Below, piece after piece: positions 1 to 12,300 of a stretch of 64,000 bases of DNA. Under the pieces are notes generated by a model. The model did not search any database, was not told the DNA's origin, and saw only the letters and a program-made list of their open reading frames with translations. This stretch comes from Lapidilactobacillus mulanensis. Lineage in GTDB: Bacteria > Bacillota > Bacilli > Lactobacillales > Lactobacillaceae. The stretch is from NCBI RefSeq assembly GCF_003946215.1, contig NZ_RHOW01000003.1, positions 32,679-96,678 on the forward strand, read 5' to 3'. Position 1 is the stretch's first letter; each line of letters opens with the position of its first letter. The position numbers were made by a program, and so were the translations under genes.

Positions 1-195
1 GACCACTTTTTTGACAGCATAGACATGAATGTTGCCAGAATTTTGGTCGAATTCAACATCAACGTTTTGTGCTTGGTTGTAATTACGTTTGTACGCAGAA
101 ACCAATGCCGCTTGGATGGCGTCGATAACGACTTCTTTCTTGATGCCCTTTTCCTTTTCTAGCGCATCAAGTGCTCCTAATAATTCTTCATTCAT
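1..195 (-). CDS. nusA: Transcription factor NusA, N-terminal part (cut by window edge)
   Basis: The first 65 residues of NusA are visible; the rest lies beyond the left edge. The protein begins MNEELLGALDALEKEKGIKK, the conserved start of the NusA N-terminal RNA-polymerase-binding domain. NusA binds the polymerase flap and nascent RNA and modulates pausing and intrinsic termination. The ATG is at 193-195. It follows rimP by about 20 bp, the usual rimP-nusA order, so the two are cotranscribed. The leader upstream of rimP carries a promoter-terminator arrangement suited to NusA-dependent control. Confidence 0.96.
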   Translation of the reverse strand, partial: MNEELLGALDALEKEKGIKKEVVIDAIQAALVSAYKRNYNQAQNVDVEFDQNSGNIHVYAVKKVV

Positions 196-217
196 AATAC
201 GTGTTCCCTTCTCAATC

Positions 218-691
218 CTAGAATTCGATGGCTAATCTTGCTTTAGCAATATTGTCACGCGGAATTGTAATTTCTTTAGGACGACCTTTTTCTTTATAAG
301 CCAGCGTCACTTCAGTTGCAGTAACTTGCCGTAAAAAACCTTCGTAAGCTTTTTTCTTATTAATGGCTGCATACAATGAAAAATGAACGTACTCATCGAT
401 TGCAGTTTGATAATCGGTTTCGTTCTTTAATGGTCGTTCTGCTCCGGGTGACGATACTTCTAAGAAGTAAGCCTGAGGAATTGGGTCAGGATCAGCCTGA
501 TCTAGTTGCTCGCTTAATAAATCGCTGACTAACGCACACTCTTCGATATTGATCCCACCTGGCTTATCGATATAAACGCGTAAATACCAGCTAGAACCTT
601 CTTTAACATATTCCAAATCGACTAGTTGAAAATGGTTAGAATTGAGAATCGGCATAACCAACGATCGAACGGTTTCTATGACTGAACTCAA
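218..691 (-). CDS. rimP: Ribosome maturation factor RimP
   Basis: RimP binds the 30S subunit and assists late 16S/30S assembly. The protein (157 aa with the chosen start) has the two-domain RimP layout, with the conserved stretches [20 protein letters not shown] and SPGAERPL. The open frame extends ten codons further upstream, but a GGGAGG Shine-Dalgarno followed by TTTGGTT points to a TTG start at 689-691, and family members begin at the equivalent 'SSVIETV'. It is first in an operon with nusA. A TTG start on this gene may lower its translation. Confidence 0.95.
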   Translation of the reverse strand: MSSVIETVRSLVMPILNSNHFQLVDLEYVKEGSSWYLRVYIDKPGGINIEECALVSDLLSEQLDQADPDPIPQAYFLEVSSPGAERPLKNETDYQTAIDEYVHFSLYAAINKKKAYEGFLRQVTATEVTLAYKEKGRPKEITIPRDNIAKARLAIEF

Positions 692-720
692 AACCAAACC
701 TCCCTTCAGTAAATCGGCCA

Positions 721-749
721 ATAAAAAGAGTGAGCATTTCTGCTCACTC
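721..749 (-). terminator. Intrinsic terminator / putative attenuator ahead of rimP-nusA
   Basis: On the minus strand GAGTGAGCA, a GAAA loop, and TGCTCACTC form a perfect 9-bp stem followed by TTTTTAT. It lies downstream of polC, but also downstream of a good sigma-A promoter (768-797) and about 30 bases before the rimP start. It can therefore end polC transcripts and also attenuate rimP-nusA transcripts. Confidence 0.88.
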
Positions 750-767
750 GAACCAATTCTTGAGACT

Positions 768-797
768 ATTATAGCACGTTTAGAGTGTGGAAAGCAA
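768..797 (-). promoter_or_regulatory. Putative rimP-nusA promoter
   Basis: Minus-strand -10 TATAAT (768-773) and -35 TTGCTT (792-797) are separated by 18 bp. Transcription would begin near 760, just before the terminator at 721-749. The -35 hexamer lies inside the end of a degenerate hairpin repeat. Confidence 0.6.
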
Positions 798-875
798 CGG
801 GTTGAAATTAGTGACTAAGCTACCAATGCAACAATATACCTACCAACTGAAATCGTCCGGCTAATGTTTTCCACC
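783..875 (-). repeat. Degenerate copy of the GGGTTGAAA hairpin repeat (polC-rimP spacer)
   Basis: On the plus strand the left end reads GAGTGTGGAAAGCAACGGG then TTGAAATTAGTGACTAAG, matching the left half of the repeats at 39508, 60263 and 12301. The outer arms GTGGAAA and TTTCCAC can pair. The centre is no longer a long stem, so this looks like an eroded copy. Confidence 0.6.
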
Positions 876-887
876 GACGTCTATATT

Positions 888-3800
888 TTAGAACAACGAC
901 AACTGATTTTCATCAGGAAGATCATCCAACACCCCATTAACCGTCATATAATCAATGATCGTTTTTGAAACCTTTCCCCGTGTGGCAAGATCTTCTTTCG
1001 ATAAGAAGGGTTTCTCAGCACGGGCAGCCACGATCTGTTTAGCAACGTTGGCGCCTAACCCCGGCACCGCGTTGAATGGCGCCAAAATCGTGTGGTCGTC
1101 TAAAATCTGGAAGTCATCAGAATCTGACTTTTCAATATCGACCATCTTGATTTCGATACCACGCTCTAAACATTCGTTGGCCAATTCCATCACGGTCAGT
1201 AAGTTGGCTTGTTTAACCGCGCGTCCCTTACCTTTTTCATTAATTTCTTCGGTCAAGGCCTGCATTCTTGCCTTAACAGCTTCTTTACCATGCGCCATGG
1301 CAACTAAATCGAAATCGTCGGCGCGCACACTGAAGTAAGCTGTGTAATAAATAATTGGAAAATAAACTTTGAAGTATGCGATTCGTAACGCCATCAAAAT
1401 GTAAGCCGTCGCATGCGCCTTAGGGAACATATACTTAATTTTCAAACAAGAATCAATATACCAGTCAGGAACATTCTCATTACTGCGCAAAACTTCTTGC
1501 CACTCATCTTTGATGCCCTTGCCTTTACGCACGCTCTCCATGACTTGGAAACTCATTTGCGAATCGACGCCCCAGTGAATTAAATCCATCATGATATTAT
1601 CACGACAACCAATAACGTCTTTCAGCGTAACCACGCCCTGATTGATCAATTCTTCGGCGTTGCCCAACCAAACATCTGTCCCGTGAGATAATCCAGAAAT
1701 CTGCAGGAGTTCGGCAAATGTGCTCGGATGTGTTTCCTCCAACATGCCTCGCACAAAGGAAGTCCCAAATTCCGGTACACCCAAAGTTCCCATTTTAGAA
1801 TGGATCTGTTCTGGGGTGACCCCTAAGGCATCCGTGCCAGAAAACAGCGACATGACGCCAGGATCATCCGTGGGGATCGTCACCGGATCAATACCAGAAA
1901 GGTCTTGAAGCATTCGGATCATGGTCGGATCATCATGACCTAAGATATCGAGCTTCAAAATATTATCGTGGATCGAATGGAAATCAAAATGAGTCGTTTT
2001 CCAAGCAGAATCGGTTTTATCGGCAGGATATTGGATCGGGGTGAAATCGTAAATATCCATATTGTCAGGGACAACAATAATACCAGCCGGATGTTGACCG
2101 GTGGTTCGCTTGACCCCCGTCGCACCAGAAGCAAGGCGGTCAACTTCCGCCCCACGCAAATGTTTATCATTAACTTCTTCGTAATGCATCACGTAACCAT
2201 AAGCAGTTCGATCCGCAACAGTACCGATCGTCCCGGCACGAAAAACATTTTTCTCGCCAAATAATACCTTCGTATAATTATGACCGATCGGCTGATAATC
2301 ACCCGAGAAGTTCAAATCAATATCGGGGACTTTATCGCCTTTGAAACCCAAGAAAGTTTCGAAAGGAATATCATGGCCATCTTTGATCAGCGGTTGTCCA
2401 CAATTTGGACAATTTTTATCCGGTAAATCAAAACCTGAACCATATTCACCCTTCGTAAAGAATTCACTATATTTACAATTTGAACAGCGATAATGTGGCG
2501 GTAGCGGATTGACTTCGGTGATCCCAGTCATCGTGGCAACGAAACTCGACCCAACAGAACCACGAGAACCAACCAAATAACCATCTTTATTACTCTTGAA
2601 AACTAACTTTTGGGCAATTAAGTAAATGACGGAGAAACCATTACCGATAATCGACTTCAATTCTTTTTGCAACCGTTCATCAACCAGCTTAGGCAATGGA
2701 TTGCCATACCAAGAATAGGCCTTGTTCATGGCCAACGACCGAATTTCGTCTTCGGCGCCAGGCATTTCCGGCGTATACAGCTTGTCTTTGACAGGCGTAA
2801 TGCCATCGTCGATCGAATCGGCAATTTGATTCGTATTCGTGATGACGATTTCTTTGGCAACGTCTTCGCCTAAGAAGGCAAAATCGTCTAGCATCTCACC
2901 AGTCGAACGGAAATGAGCATCCGGTAAAACTTGGCGGCTAAGTGGATTACCCTTATCCGCACGAATCAGGATCTCTCGATAAATCGAATCATGCGGATCT
3001 AAATAATGAACGTCACCAGTCGCAACCACCGGCTTATGCAGATCCTGCCCCAGTTTAATGATATTCTTGATAATATCTTCCAAGGCGGCATCATTATTGA
3101 CCAATTCGCGTTGAATCAGTGGCTGATAAATCGCCTTAGGCATCACTTCCAAGTAATCGTAATACTGTGCCTTCTGGCGAGCTTCTTCATAACCCTTCTG
3201 CATCATCGCGGTGAAAACTTCACCAGACGAACAGGCCGATCCCACTAAAATGCCTTCTCGATATTGATTGAGTAAGGATCTAGGCACCCGCGCAACACGA
3301 TAAAAATAATCCACCATGGAACCAGAGATGACTTTGAATAAATTTTTTAATCCAGCTTGAGTTTGTGCCAACAAGATTGCGTGATGTGGACGTGCTAAAC
3401 GATACGCATTCCCGCCACCAATATGGTCATTTAATTGGGAAATGTTATCTGACCCAAATTTTTCACTAAATTCATTCAATAACGCATAATATAACAGACC
3501 AGTTGCTTCGGCGTCCGCATCGGCTCTATGGTGATGTTCTAGCGAGATATTATAACGCTTGGCTAATGAGTCTAACTTATGATTAGAATTCTCAGGATGA
3601 AGCAAACGAGACATTTCTAGGGTATCAATGACTGGACTGTGTACTGCCGGATGATCAAGCCGATGCAAAGCGGCATTCAAGAATCCAATATCAAAAGTGA
3701 CGTTGTGTCCAACAATAGCGGCATCACCGGTAAAATCCATAAATTTATTGATAATTTCAGCTTCGGTGCCGCCCGACTGGACCATTTCATCGGTGATGTT

Positions 3801-5213
3801 AGTCAAATTAATTGTCGTTGCAGACAACGGATGGCCTGGATCGATGAACTCATCAAACCTTGCCTCCACTTGGCCGTCTTTCATCTTAACTGCACCCAGT
3901 TCGATGATCGTATCATAAACGGCAGACAAACCCGTGGTCTCCACGTCAAAAATCACGTACTCAGCCGTATCCGCAACTTCATCGCGCAAATTATAGGCGA
4001 CTTGATTACCATCGTCGACTAAATTAATTTCGACACCGTAAATCAGCTTTAAGCCAAACTTCTGGCTAGCTGAATGCGCATCTGGAAATGACTGCGCACC
4101 AACATGATCCGTCAATGCCAATGCCGTTTCGCCCCATGCTTTGGCGCGTTTGGCAAAATCGCCGATCGAATTAGTCGCGTCCATTTGACTCATATTCGTA
4201 TGCAAATGTAATTCGACACGTTTTTGTTCCCCACGATAGGAATCTTGTGGTTCAGGATGCTTGAATTCAACGATTTCGTTGGCATTTAACACCAGCTCAT
4301 GAGTGAAGCTGTCATTTTGCACACTGCCCTGAGCATATACCCACATGCCTTTATGGAATTGTTCGAACAGTGGTGTGTCTTCCCCATTCTTTCGTGAGAA
4401 ACGTTTGATGATAATTGATGAGGTGTAATCGGTAATTTTTAACGTCAGTAAAGAACGTCCAGAGTTGAACGTCTTGACCTCGGTGTCAAACACATATCCC
4501 TGTACATAAACGCTGCGCTCTTCTTGTTCGATTTGATCTAAAGTAATCAAATCTGTTTTTGCCTTCAGCTGACCACCGATCGAAATTGGCCCGTCAGGAA
4601 TTGTGGTGTCCTGTTGTTGCTGCTGTTTTTCGGCTTGCTTCTTAGCCGCAACTGCCGCAAATTCTTGGTCTCGTTTGGCTTGCTGCGATTTAAGATCTTT
4701 GATTTTTTCTTGTGTTTTAGATTCATCCACATTGATCCGAAACATTAACTTCGGGAAACCAACACGCGCATAGGCTTCTTCGATCGGTCCCATGGCTTGT
4801 TTGACCATAAAGCTCTTGATGATCTCGTTGTCGACGTTCAGAAATGTCATGCCATCGGTGAATTCAGGCATTTGATTGGCACAAACTTCGGTGATCATCG
4901 GTGACTTGATTCCCGTTTGTGTCACCACAAATCGCCAATAATCTTGCAAGTCCTTTTCAGTAAACGTGGGATCGGACGTCGTCAATTCCAGATCCACTTG
5001 CGCAATACCCTCGAATGCATGATCAAGCTTTTGTATAAAAGCTTGATAGATTGCAAACGGCAAAAGTTTGGCAGTCTGAATTTTAAACGTCCAACGCTTC
5101 GACACTTCATGTACCACTAGTTGAGTTAACTGCGCGTTTTCAAAATTTGTCATCGAATCTTCCGGCCATTGGATCTGCGCCAATAACTTGGTCATTAAGT
5201 TTTCTTCTGCCAA
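888..5213 (-). CDS. polC: DNA polymerase III PolC (Gram-positive type alpha subunit)
   Basis: Replicative DNA polymerase of Firmicutes, 1441 aa, the usual PolC length. In order: an N-terminal region with a Q-rich linker (about 170-215), an OB-fold, a PHP domain opening at [13 protein letters not shown] (about residue 335), an inserted DEDDh 3'-5' exonuclease starting FDVETTGL (about 423), a zinc-binding segment with paired CxxC motifs (about 908-940), and the polymerase palm with [13 protein letters not shown] (about 963). Start is TTG at 5211-5213, preceded by AGGAGAG. A hairpin separates it from proS, so it may have its own promoter. Confidence 0.97.
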   Translation of the reverse strand: MAEENLMTKLLAQIQWPEDSMTNFENAQLTQLVVHEVSKRWTFKIQTAKLLPFAIYQAFIQKLDHAFEGIAQVDLELTTSDPTFTEKDLQDYWRFVVTQTGIKSPMITEVCANQMPEFTDGMTFLNVDNEIIKSFMVKQAMGPIEEAYARVGFPKLMFRINVDESKTQEKIKDLKSQQAKRDQEFAAVAAKKQAEKQQQQQDTTIPDGPISIGGQLKAKTDLITLDQIEQEERSVYVQGYVFDTEVKTFNSGRSLLTLKITDYTSSIIIKRFSRKNGEDTPLFEQFHKGMWVYAQGSVQNDSFTHELVLNANEIVEFKHPEPQDSYRGEQKRVELHLHTNMSQMDATNSIGDFAKRAKAWGETALALTDHVGAQSFPDAHSASQKFGLKLIYGVEINLVDDGNQVAYNLRDEVADTAEYVIFDVETTGLSAVYDTIIELGAVKMKDGQVEARFDEFIDPGHPLSATTINLTNITDEMVQSGGTEAEIINKFMDFTGDAAIVGHNVTFDIGFLNAALHRLDHPAVHSPVIDTLEMSRLLHPENSNHKLDSLAKRYNISLEHHHRADADAEATGLLYYALLNEFSEKFGSDNISQLNDHIGGGNAYRLARPHHAILLAQTQAGLKNLFKVISGSMVDYFYRVARVPRSLLNQYREGILVGSACSSGEVFTAMMQKGYEEARQKAQYYDYLEVMPKAIYQPLIQRELVNNDAALEDIIKNIIKLGQDLHKPVVATGDVHYLDPHDSIYREILIRADKGNPLSRQVLPDAHFRSTGEMLDDFAFLGEDVAKEIVITNTNQIADSIDDGITPVKDKLYTPEMPGAEDEIRSLAMNKAYSWYGNPLPKLVDERLQKELKSIIGNGFSVIYLIAQKLVFKSNKDGYLVGSRGSVGSSFVATMTGITEVNPLPPHYRCSNCKYSEFFTKGEYGSGFDLPDKNCPNCGQPLIKDGHDIPFETFLGFKGDKVPDIDLNFSGDYQPIGHNYTKVLFGEKNVFRAGTIGTVADRTAYGYVMHYEEVNDKHLRGAEVDRLASGATGVKRTTGQHPAGIIVVPDNMDIYDFTPIQYPADKTDSAWKTTHFDFHSIHDNILKLDILGHDDPTMIRMLQDLSGIDPVTIPTDDPGVMSLFSGTDALGVTPEQIHSKMGTLGVPEFGTSFVRGMLEETHPSTFAELLQISGLSHGTDVWLGNAEELINQGVVTLKDVIGCRDNIMMDLIHWGVDSQMSFQVMESVRKGKGIKDEWQEVLRSNENVPDWYIDSCLKIKYMFPKAHATAYILMALRIAYFKVYFPIIYYTAYFSVRADDFDLVAMAHGKEAVKARMQALTEEINEKGKGRAVKQANLLTVMELANECLERGIEIKMVDIEKSDSDDFQILDDHTILAPFNAVPGLGANVAKQIVAARAEKPFLSKEDLATRGKVSKTIIDYMTVNGVLDDLPDENQLSLF

Positions 5214-5261
5214 AATATCTCTCCTATTACTCGTTCCACCGCAATATCAATAAAGACGATA

Positions 5262-5306
5262 ATTTGAAAATCCGAATGAGCTCTACTAGCTTCATTCGGA
5301 TTTTTT
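5262..5306 (-). terminator. Probable intrinsic terminator between proS and polC
   Basis: The arms AATCCGAATGA and TCATTCGGATT form an 11-bp stem in the 130-bp proS-polC spacer. On the minus strand the stem is followed by a short, interrupted T run (TTTTCAAATT). On the plus strand the T run is longer, so it may also block antisense transcription. Confidence 0.65.
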
Positions 5307-5342
5307 AAAGCTTGCTTATAAAATTGTGTGAGTTAAAAACGA

Positions 5343-7064
<1,722 letters not shown>

Positions 7065-7089
7065 TTATAACTCCTCCAAAGACACGATC

Positions 7090-8358
7090 TTATTTAATAA
7101 AGTAGCGAGCGATGTCGTTCCAAGTTACCGCAATAAATAGTAGCAAAATTAACCCGGCACCGATCAAAGTGACGATACCTTCTTTTTCAGCTGGTAATGG
7201 TTTACGACGAATGATTTCAAGTAGATTCAATAAAATTTTCCCGCCATCGAGTCCAGGAATCGGCACTAAGTTGACCAAACCAAGATTGATCGACAGCATC
7301 GCCAAGAACCAAACTGTATTGGTGAACCCAGCGTTGACCACTTGTGATGTGCTCGTAAAAATACCTACTGGTCCAGAAAGCTTGTTCAAACTGAATCCGC
7401 CAGTGAAAAAGGAACCGAGTACGGTCAAAATTTGTTTGCCGGTGTTCCATGTTGTTGTGAAGCCATATTTAACTTTGCCACCAACACTGCGGTCGACATG
7501 ATTGACGATCCCGATTTGACCATATTTTTTACCAGACTGTGTCACGGAATCTGGCGTTAATTTGATCTTCAGATTTTTATCAGCGCGTTTAACTGTCAAC
7601 GTCACTTCCTGATCGGGCTTCTTCTGGATCTGAGTGACTAAACTCGTCCAATCCTTTGTGGTCACCGAATCGACTTTGGTGATCTGATCGTTGGCGTTGA
7701 GCCCCGCCTGTTGTGCGACGGAATTGTCAGTGACACTACCAACGATATTTTGAGTCGAGATCACACCGCCTTGTAGAAAAGCGACCACAATAAAACCAAC
7801 GATCGCCAGCAAGAAATTGTTGAATGGACCGGCAAAATTAGTCAAGATCCGTTTACCGATCGAAACAGACTGAAACTGCACATCACGCGGTGCAATTTGA
7901 ACTTCTGTGCCGTCAGACTCGATGATCAAGGCATCATGATCGACTTGATAAGTTCTAGGTTGATCTACGTCCGCGTTTTCATTACCTTTGATCGTCAACG
8001 TGTCCACTAAATCAGCGGCTGAGATCTGAATTGGAATTCCTGACAGCGTCGCATTTTGCTCACTGATATCGATTTTGGTAACGACGCCAGCATCATTAAG
8101 TTGTAGCGTGCCCATGGTCCCCGGTTCGATCGTCGAATCATCATCGCCGGCACCGGCCATTCGCACATAACCACCGATCGGCAGCCAACGAATCGTAAAC
8201 GTTGTATGATTTTTGCGCCAGCTGACCAGTTTAGGACCGAAGCCAATCGCAAATTCGCGGACAAGAATACCAGACTTCCGAGCGGCAATGAAATGTCCAT
8301 ACTCATGAAAGACCACCAGAATACTAAAAATGATGAGAAAAGAAATGACTGTTTTCAA
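7090..8358 (-). CDS. rseP: Site-2 membrane metalloprotease RseP/RasP
   Basis: Intramembrane zinc protease that cleaves anti-sigma factors and leftover signal peptides. The first membrane helix carries HEYGH at residues 18-22, which binds zinc. A PDZ domain lies in the middle (GLNANDQITKVDSV). The third zinc ligand motif is in NLVPIPGLDGGK near 360-372. The 422 aa and four predicted helices fit the family. The start is TTG at 8356-8358 after AGGAGT. Directly follows cdsA; dxr, often between them in other Firmicutes, is absent. Confidence 0.95.
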   Translation of the reverse strand: MKTVISFLIIFSILVVFHEYGHFIAARKSGILVREFAIGFGPKLVSWRKNHTTFTIRWLPIGGYVRMAGAGDDDSTIEPGTMGTLQLNDAGVVTKIDISEQNATLSGIPIQISAADLVDTLTIKGNENADVDQPRTYQVDHDALIIESDGTEVQIAPRDVQFQSVSIGKRILTNFAGPFNNFLLAIVGFIVVAFLQGGVISTQNIVGSVTDNSVAQQAGLNANDQITKVDSVTTKDWTSLVTQIQKKPDQEVTLTVKRADKNLKIKLTPDSVTQSGKKYGQIGIVNHVDRSVGGKVKYGFTTTWNTGKQILTVLGSFFTGGFSLNKLSGPVGIFTSTSQVVNAGFTNTVWFLAMLSINLGLVNLVPIPGLDGGKILLNLLEIIRRKPLPAEKEGIVTLIGAGLILLLFIAVTWNDIARYFIK

Positions 8359-8424
8359 ATGGTTACTCCTATCAGCTTCAAAAAAGTCGCTTAGAATTCA
8401 GTGCACATTCAACAAACTTATCGC

Positions 8425-9219
8425 TTAAATTAAAGCAAACCAATGTAGCATTGGTAGCACAAACAGTAAACTATCGAACCGATCTAGAATACCACCATGT
8501 CCTGGTAAAATTTTCCCAGAATCTTTAACGCCGTAATAACGTTTATAGGCAGACTCAACTAAATCGCCTAACTGACCAAAAATTGAGAAAATCAAAGTTG
8601 CCAAAATCATCCAAACGGTATGCGTATAACCAACCGGGAAGAAGTAAAGATAAATTGCAGCACCAACTAATGCACATAATGTTCCGGCAATACTACCTTC
8701 CCAAGTTTTATTAGGACTGATTGCAGGCCACAATTTATGTTTGCCGATTTTACGTCCGAATGAATAGGCACCAATATCTGTTGCCCAAATCACGACGAGA
8801 ATATAGCCAAGTAATTCGAGCCCGTTTTGCGCGCCTCGCACCGCAACTAATGAATGAAAGCCATTGCCAATATAGACCATCGCCAAAGTGTTGATACCAA
8901 TATCATCAATGTTGGTCTTATTCTTCGTCGTCACTGTGACGAGTAGCAGCAAGGCCACCGTGATCGCAAAAATGTCGAATCGAGATAAATATGACGGTAA
9001 ATTAGCGAAAAAACCATCCGGCAAGACTAACGTCGTGATCCCTAAACAGGAAATAACAAAGTCTGGTGAAACGATAATTCGTTTGCGCATCATAAACATT
9101 TCGGACAAGCCAACGATTGCCAAGCAAATTGCGGCGACATCGATCCAGTAGCCACCCAATAAAATAATTGGAATAAATATTATCAAGGCAACAACTGCCG
9201 TGATCACACGTTGTTTCAT
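8425..9219 (-). CDS. cdsA: Phosphatidate cytidylyltransferase
   Basis: Makes CDP-diacylglycerol from phosphatidic acid and CTP, the branch point for phosphatidylglycerol and cardiolipin. The 264-aa protein is almost entirely hydrophobic helices and ends with the CdsA signature: LGDLVESAYKRYYGVKDSGK followed by LPGHGGILDRFDS, whose Asp residues bind Mg2+. An upstream motif SPNKTWEGS is also typical. ATG start. It lies between uppS and rseP, so isoprenoid-carrier and phospholipid precursor synthesis are cotranscribed. Confidence 0.96.
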   Translation of the reverse strand: MKQRVITAVVALIIFIPIILLGGYWIDVAAICLAIVGLSEMFMMRKRIIVSPDFVISCLGITTLVLPDGFFANLPSYLSRFDIFAITVALLLLVTVTTKNKTNIDDIGINTLAMVYIGNGFHSLVAVRGAQNGLELLGYILVVIWATDIGAYSFGRKIGKHKLWPAISPNKTWEGSIAGTLCALVGAAIYLYFFPVGYTHTVWMILATLIFSIFGQLGDLVESAYKRYYGVKDSGKILPGHGGILDRFDSLLFVLPMLHWFALI

Positions 9220-9244
9220 ATTAAATCCTCAGCTTCCTAAATCC

Positions 9245-9970
9245 TTATTTTAAACCACCGTAACGACGCACACGATGATTGTACGAATCAATGGCAGCAT
9301 TTAACTCGACTTCAGAGAAATCGGGCCAATGCACATCGGTAAAGAAAAACTCACTGTACGCAATTTGCCACAGCAAAAAATTCGACAAACGCAACTCCCC
9401 GCTCGTCCGAATCAACAAGTCAGGATCCGCGAGTTCCCCTAGCGAGGCCGTCATCAGATGCGATTGTACAACCTGATCATCGATCTCATTTGGCTTGATT
9501 TTACCCACAGCCACTTCTTGGGCAATTGCTTGCACACCTGCAGTAATCTCAGCACGACCACCATAATTCAAGGCAAAGTTTAAGATCATACCAGTATTAT
9601 TCGCGGTCTCTGCCATCGCCTGCTTGGTGACCGCCAACGTTTTTTCAGGAAGTTGATCTAAGAAACCCATCACGTTAACTTTCACATTCTGAACCATTAA
9701 TTCGGGTATAAAAGTATTAAAAAAGTCGATCGGCAGTTGCATTAGATAATTAACTTCTTCAGTCGGCCGCCGCCAATTCTCGGTGGAAAAAGCATACAGC
9801 GTCAACACTTTAACGCCTAGATTGCTGGCAACTTTCGTGATGGTCTTGACATTATCCATGCCTGCCTTATGACCGAAGGCACGAGGACGATGATGAGCCT
9901 TCGCCCAGCGCCCATTGCCATCCATAATAATCGCAATATGCTGGGGAATTTTACGTTCTGGATCCGCCAC
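9245..9970 (-). CDS. uppS: Undecaprenyl diphosphate synthase
   Basis: Cis-prenyltransferase that extends farnesyl-PP with isopentenyl-PP to the C55 carrier used for peptidoglycan and wall polymers. The 241-aa protein has the pyrophosphate loop IAIIMDGNGRWA with catalytic Asp17, then RAFGHKAGMDNV, LTLYAFSTENWRRP, and the C-terminal DLLIRTSGELRLSNFLLWQ. The start is GTG at 9968-9970. It works with ispA (55192) to supply the lipid carrier. Order frr-uppS-cdsA is conserved in Firmicutes. Confidence 0.97.
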   Translation of the reverse strand: MADPERKIPQHIAIIMDGNGRWAKAHHRPRAFGHKAGMDNVKTITKVASNLGVKVLTLYAFSTENWRRPTEEVNYLMQLPIDFFNTFIPELMVQNVKVNVMGFLDQLPEKTLAVTKQAMAETANNTGMILNFALNYGGRAEITAGVQAIAQEVAVGKIKPNEIDDQVVQSHLMTASLGELADPDLLIRTSGELRLSNFLLWQIAYSEFFFTDVHWPDFSEVELNAAIDSYNHRVRRYGGLK

Positions 9971-10027
9971 TAAAAAAACTTCCTTCTCAATTAATTGTTA
10001 AAATCATCAATTTAATAATAGAAAGCA

Positions 10028-10588
10028 TTACCCTTCAGTAATTTCGACTTCTTTAAGTTTCGCAATTTCTTCGACGTCTTTGATTGCTTGGTCAGTTACT
10101 TTTTGTAATTCATTTTCCAAATCATGCATTTCGTCTTCTGAAATATCTGCATTCTTCTGTTGCTTGCGAATGGCTTCCAAGGCGTCACGCCGAACATTAC
10201 GGACTGCAATTTTAGCACTTTCCGCATCTTTACCGACTTCTTTAGCCAATTCTTGACGACGTTCCCCCGTTAATTGTGGGATCACCAAACGGATGATGTC
10301 ACCATCATTCGCTGGGTTTAAGCCAAGATCAGATGCTAAGATGGCCTTTTCGATATCGCCGAGGGCACCCTTATCGTAAGGTTTGATCATCAAGACCCGT
10401 GGTTCGGGCACATTGATAGCCGCCAATTGATTTAATGGTGTTGGCGCGCCGTAATAGCTCACCGTAATGCGATTCAACAGACTTGCATTGGCACGACCTG
10501 CACGAATATTTGAAAGATCACGTTTCAGTGAGTCTTCAGACTTGACCATGTTTTCTTTTGCTTTATTAATAATTTCGTTATTTGACAT
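10028..10588 (-). CDS. frr: Ribosome recycling factor
   Basis: With EF-G, splits post-termination ribosomes. The chosen ATG (10586-10588) gives 186 aa, the family length; a longer upstream reading only adds codons from the end of pyrH. GGAGG lies 8 bases upstream. Conserved segments include [17 protein letters not shown] near the N-terminus and [17 protein letters not shown]. The start lies inside the last codons of pyrH, overlapping by 11 bases, so the two are probably translationally coupled. Confidence 0.97.
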   Translation of the reverse strand: MSNNEIINKAKENMVKSEDSLKRDLSNIRAGRANASLLNRITVSYYGAPTPLNQLAAINVPEPRVLMIKPYDKGALGDIEKAILASDLGLNPANDGDIIRLVIPQLTGERRQELAKEVGKDAESAKIAVRNVRRDALEAIRKQQKNADISEDEMHDLENELQKVTDQAIKDVEEIAKLKEVEITEG

Positions 10589-11315
10589 GCTTTTTACCTC
10601 CACTTATTGTTGTTCCAATTTTTTCGCCCATGACCACCCGTTCGATATTGCCTTCTTCTTGCATGTTAAAAACAACGAAGGGAATATCATTATCCATCGA
10701 CAGACTGCTAGCCGTTGAATCCATCACTTTCAAACCTTTATTAATAATATCTAACTGCGTTAATTCATCGAATTTTTGCGCATTGGGATTTTTATTAGGA
10801 TCGGCATTATAAACACCATCCACATTATTCTTCGCCATCAAGATCACATCTGCATCAATTTCGGCCGCACGCAACGCCGCAGCAGAATCGGTTGAGAAGT
10901 ATGGATTACCAGTACCACCAGCAAAAATCACGACGCGCCCTTTTTCTAGATGGTGAATGGCCCGACGACGAATATAGGGTTCGGCAACTTGCCGCATTTC
11001 AATTGAGGTCTGAACACGAACTTCGACGCCTAAATGTTCAAGACCATCTTGTAAAGCAAGACCATTCATGATTGTCGCCAACATACCCATGGAATCAGCT
11101 TGTGCGCGATCCATGCCTAATTGTTCGCCGGTCTCGCCTCGCCAAATGTTTCCACCACCAACAACGATGCCGATCTCAACTCCTAAATCGTGAACTTGCT
11201 TGATCTGTTCAGAAATTTCCTTGATCACTGGCGGATGAATGCCAAACGCAGTCTCTCCAGCTAAAGCCTCTCCACTAAGTTTAAGTACGACACGATGATA
11301 TTTGATTTTTGACAT
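10578..11315 (-). CDS. pyrH: Uridylate kinase
   Basis: Phosphorylates UMP to UDP in pyrimidine nucleotide synthesis. The 245-aa amino-acid-kinase-fold protein has the N-terminal [12 protein letters not shown], the glycine-rich [27 protein letters not shown] and VMDSTA segments expected for bacterial hexameric UMP kinase. ATG start after a GGAGG-like site. A terminator separates it from tsf, so pyrH-frr probably has its own promoter in the short 60-bp spacer, although read-through is possible. Confidence 0.97.
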   Translation of the reverse strand: MSKIKYHRVVLKLSGEALAGETAFGIHPPVIKEISEQIKQVHDLGVEIGIVVGGGNIWRGETGEQLGMDRAQADSMGMLATIMNGLALQDGLEHLGVEVRVQTSIEMRQVAEPYIRRRAIHHLEKGRVVIFAGGTGNPYFSTDSAAALRAAEIDADVILMAKNNVDGVYNADPNKNPNAQKFDELTQLDIINKGLKVMDSTASSLSMDNDIPFVVFNMQEEGNIERVVMGEKIGTTISGGKKHVK

Positions 11316-11373
11316 AATCGTTCCTCCGTTATTTGCTAAGTACTATTCTACCATAGGTTTGATTTTCAGTGCA

Positions 11374-11400
11374 TAAAAAAAAGGTCATTGCTGACCCTTT
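11374..11400 (-). terminator. Intrinsic terminator after tsf
   Basis: Minus-strand GGGTCA, GCAA loop, TGACC followed by an eight-base T run just past the tsf stop codon. Confidence 0.88.
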
Positions 11401-11405
11401 CTTAA

Positions 11406-12284
11406 TTAATCTTTGATTTGGTTCATAACTTCTTCAACAAAGTTATCGGCTTGCTTCTCAATACCTTCGCCAACTTCGAAACGAATAAAGCTGATTAATT
11501 TGCCACCCTTGCTGGCAACAAATTGACCAACAGTTTGGTCTGGATCTTTAACGAATTCTTGGTCTGCCAAGCTAATTTCTGACAAGAACTTATTCAAACG
11601 GCCTTCAACGATACGGGGCACGATTTTTTCTGGCTTGCCTTCATTTTTAGTTTCTTCAGTTAAAACTTCGCGCTCATGATCAAGTACGTCTGAAGGAACT
11701 TCTTCGCGAGAAACATATTTAGGATTGATAGCAGCCACATGCATAGCCACGTCACGAGCAGTTGCTTCATCAGCACCCTCAAGTAAAACTAACGCAGCAA
11801 TAGCGCCACCATTATGCAAATAGGCACCAAAAACTTGGCTGTCCGTCTTTGTTAAAATTTGGAAACGACGTAAGCTGATTTTTTCGCCAATAACAGCAGT
11901 TAATGAAGTGATTTTTTCTTGTAATGTTTGACCATCAACACTTAATGCGAGAACAGCTTCGTTGTCAGCTGGTTTGTTGGCGGCAACAGTTTCAGCGATT
12001 TCATCAACCAAAGAAGTGAATTTGTCATTTGAAGAAACGAAATCCGTCTCTGAGTTAACTTCGACAACAGCAGCTTCGTTACCTTTAATTGCGATTTGTG
12101 CTAAACCTTCAGCGGCAACACGATCACTCTTCTTCGCTGCCTTAGCAATGCCTTTTTCGCGTAAAACATCAACTGCTTTATCCATATCGCCGTCAGCTGC
12201 GACTAATGCTTTCTTAGCATCCATCATTCCGACGCTAGTCTTTTCACGTAATTCCTTAACTTGAGCTGCAGTAATTTTTGCCAT
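11406..12284 (-). CDS. tsf: Elongation factor Ts
   Basis: Guanine nucleotide exchange factor for EF-Tu. The 292-aa protein has the N-terminal UBA-like domain with [19 protein letters not shown] and the core motif [17 protein letters not shown] that contacts EF-Tu, then the dimerisation/coiled region, as in other Bacilli. ATG at 12282-12284 follows AGGAGG. It is the second gene after rpsB, but unlike most relatives the spacer between them is over 500 bp and filled by tandem hairpins, which could uncouple the two genes. Confidence 0.97.
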   Translation of the reverse strand: MAKITAAQVKELREKTSVGMMDAKKALVAADGDMDKAVDVLREKGIAKAAKKSDRVAAEGLAQIAIKGNEAAVVEVNSETDFVSSNDKFTSLVDEIAETVAANKPADNEAVLALSVDGQTLQEKITSLTAVIGEKISLRRFQILTKTDSQVFGAYLHNGGAIAALVLLEGADEATARDVAMHVAAINPKYVSREEVPSDVLDHEREVLTEETKNEGKPEKIVPRIVEGRLNKFLSEISLADQEFVKDPDQTVGQFVASKGGKLISFIRFEVGEGIEKQADNFVEEVMNQIKD

Positions 12285-12300
12285 GGGTAAAACCTCCTAG

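Noticed and set aside
1968..2264. Plus-strand open frame of 98 codons inside polC
   Set aside because: Shadow of polC codon bias on the opposite strand; no ribosome site or domain.
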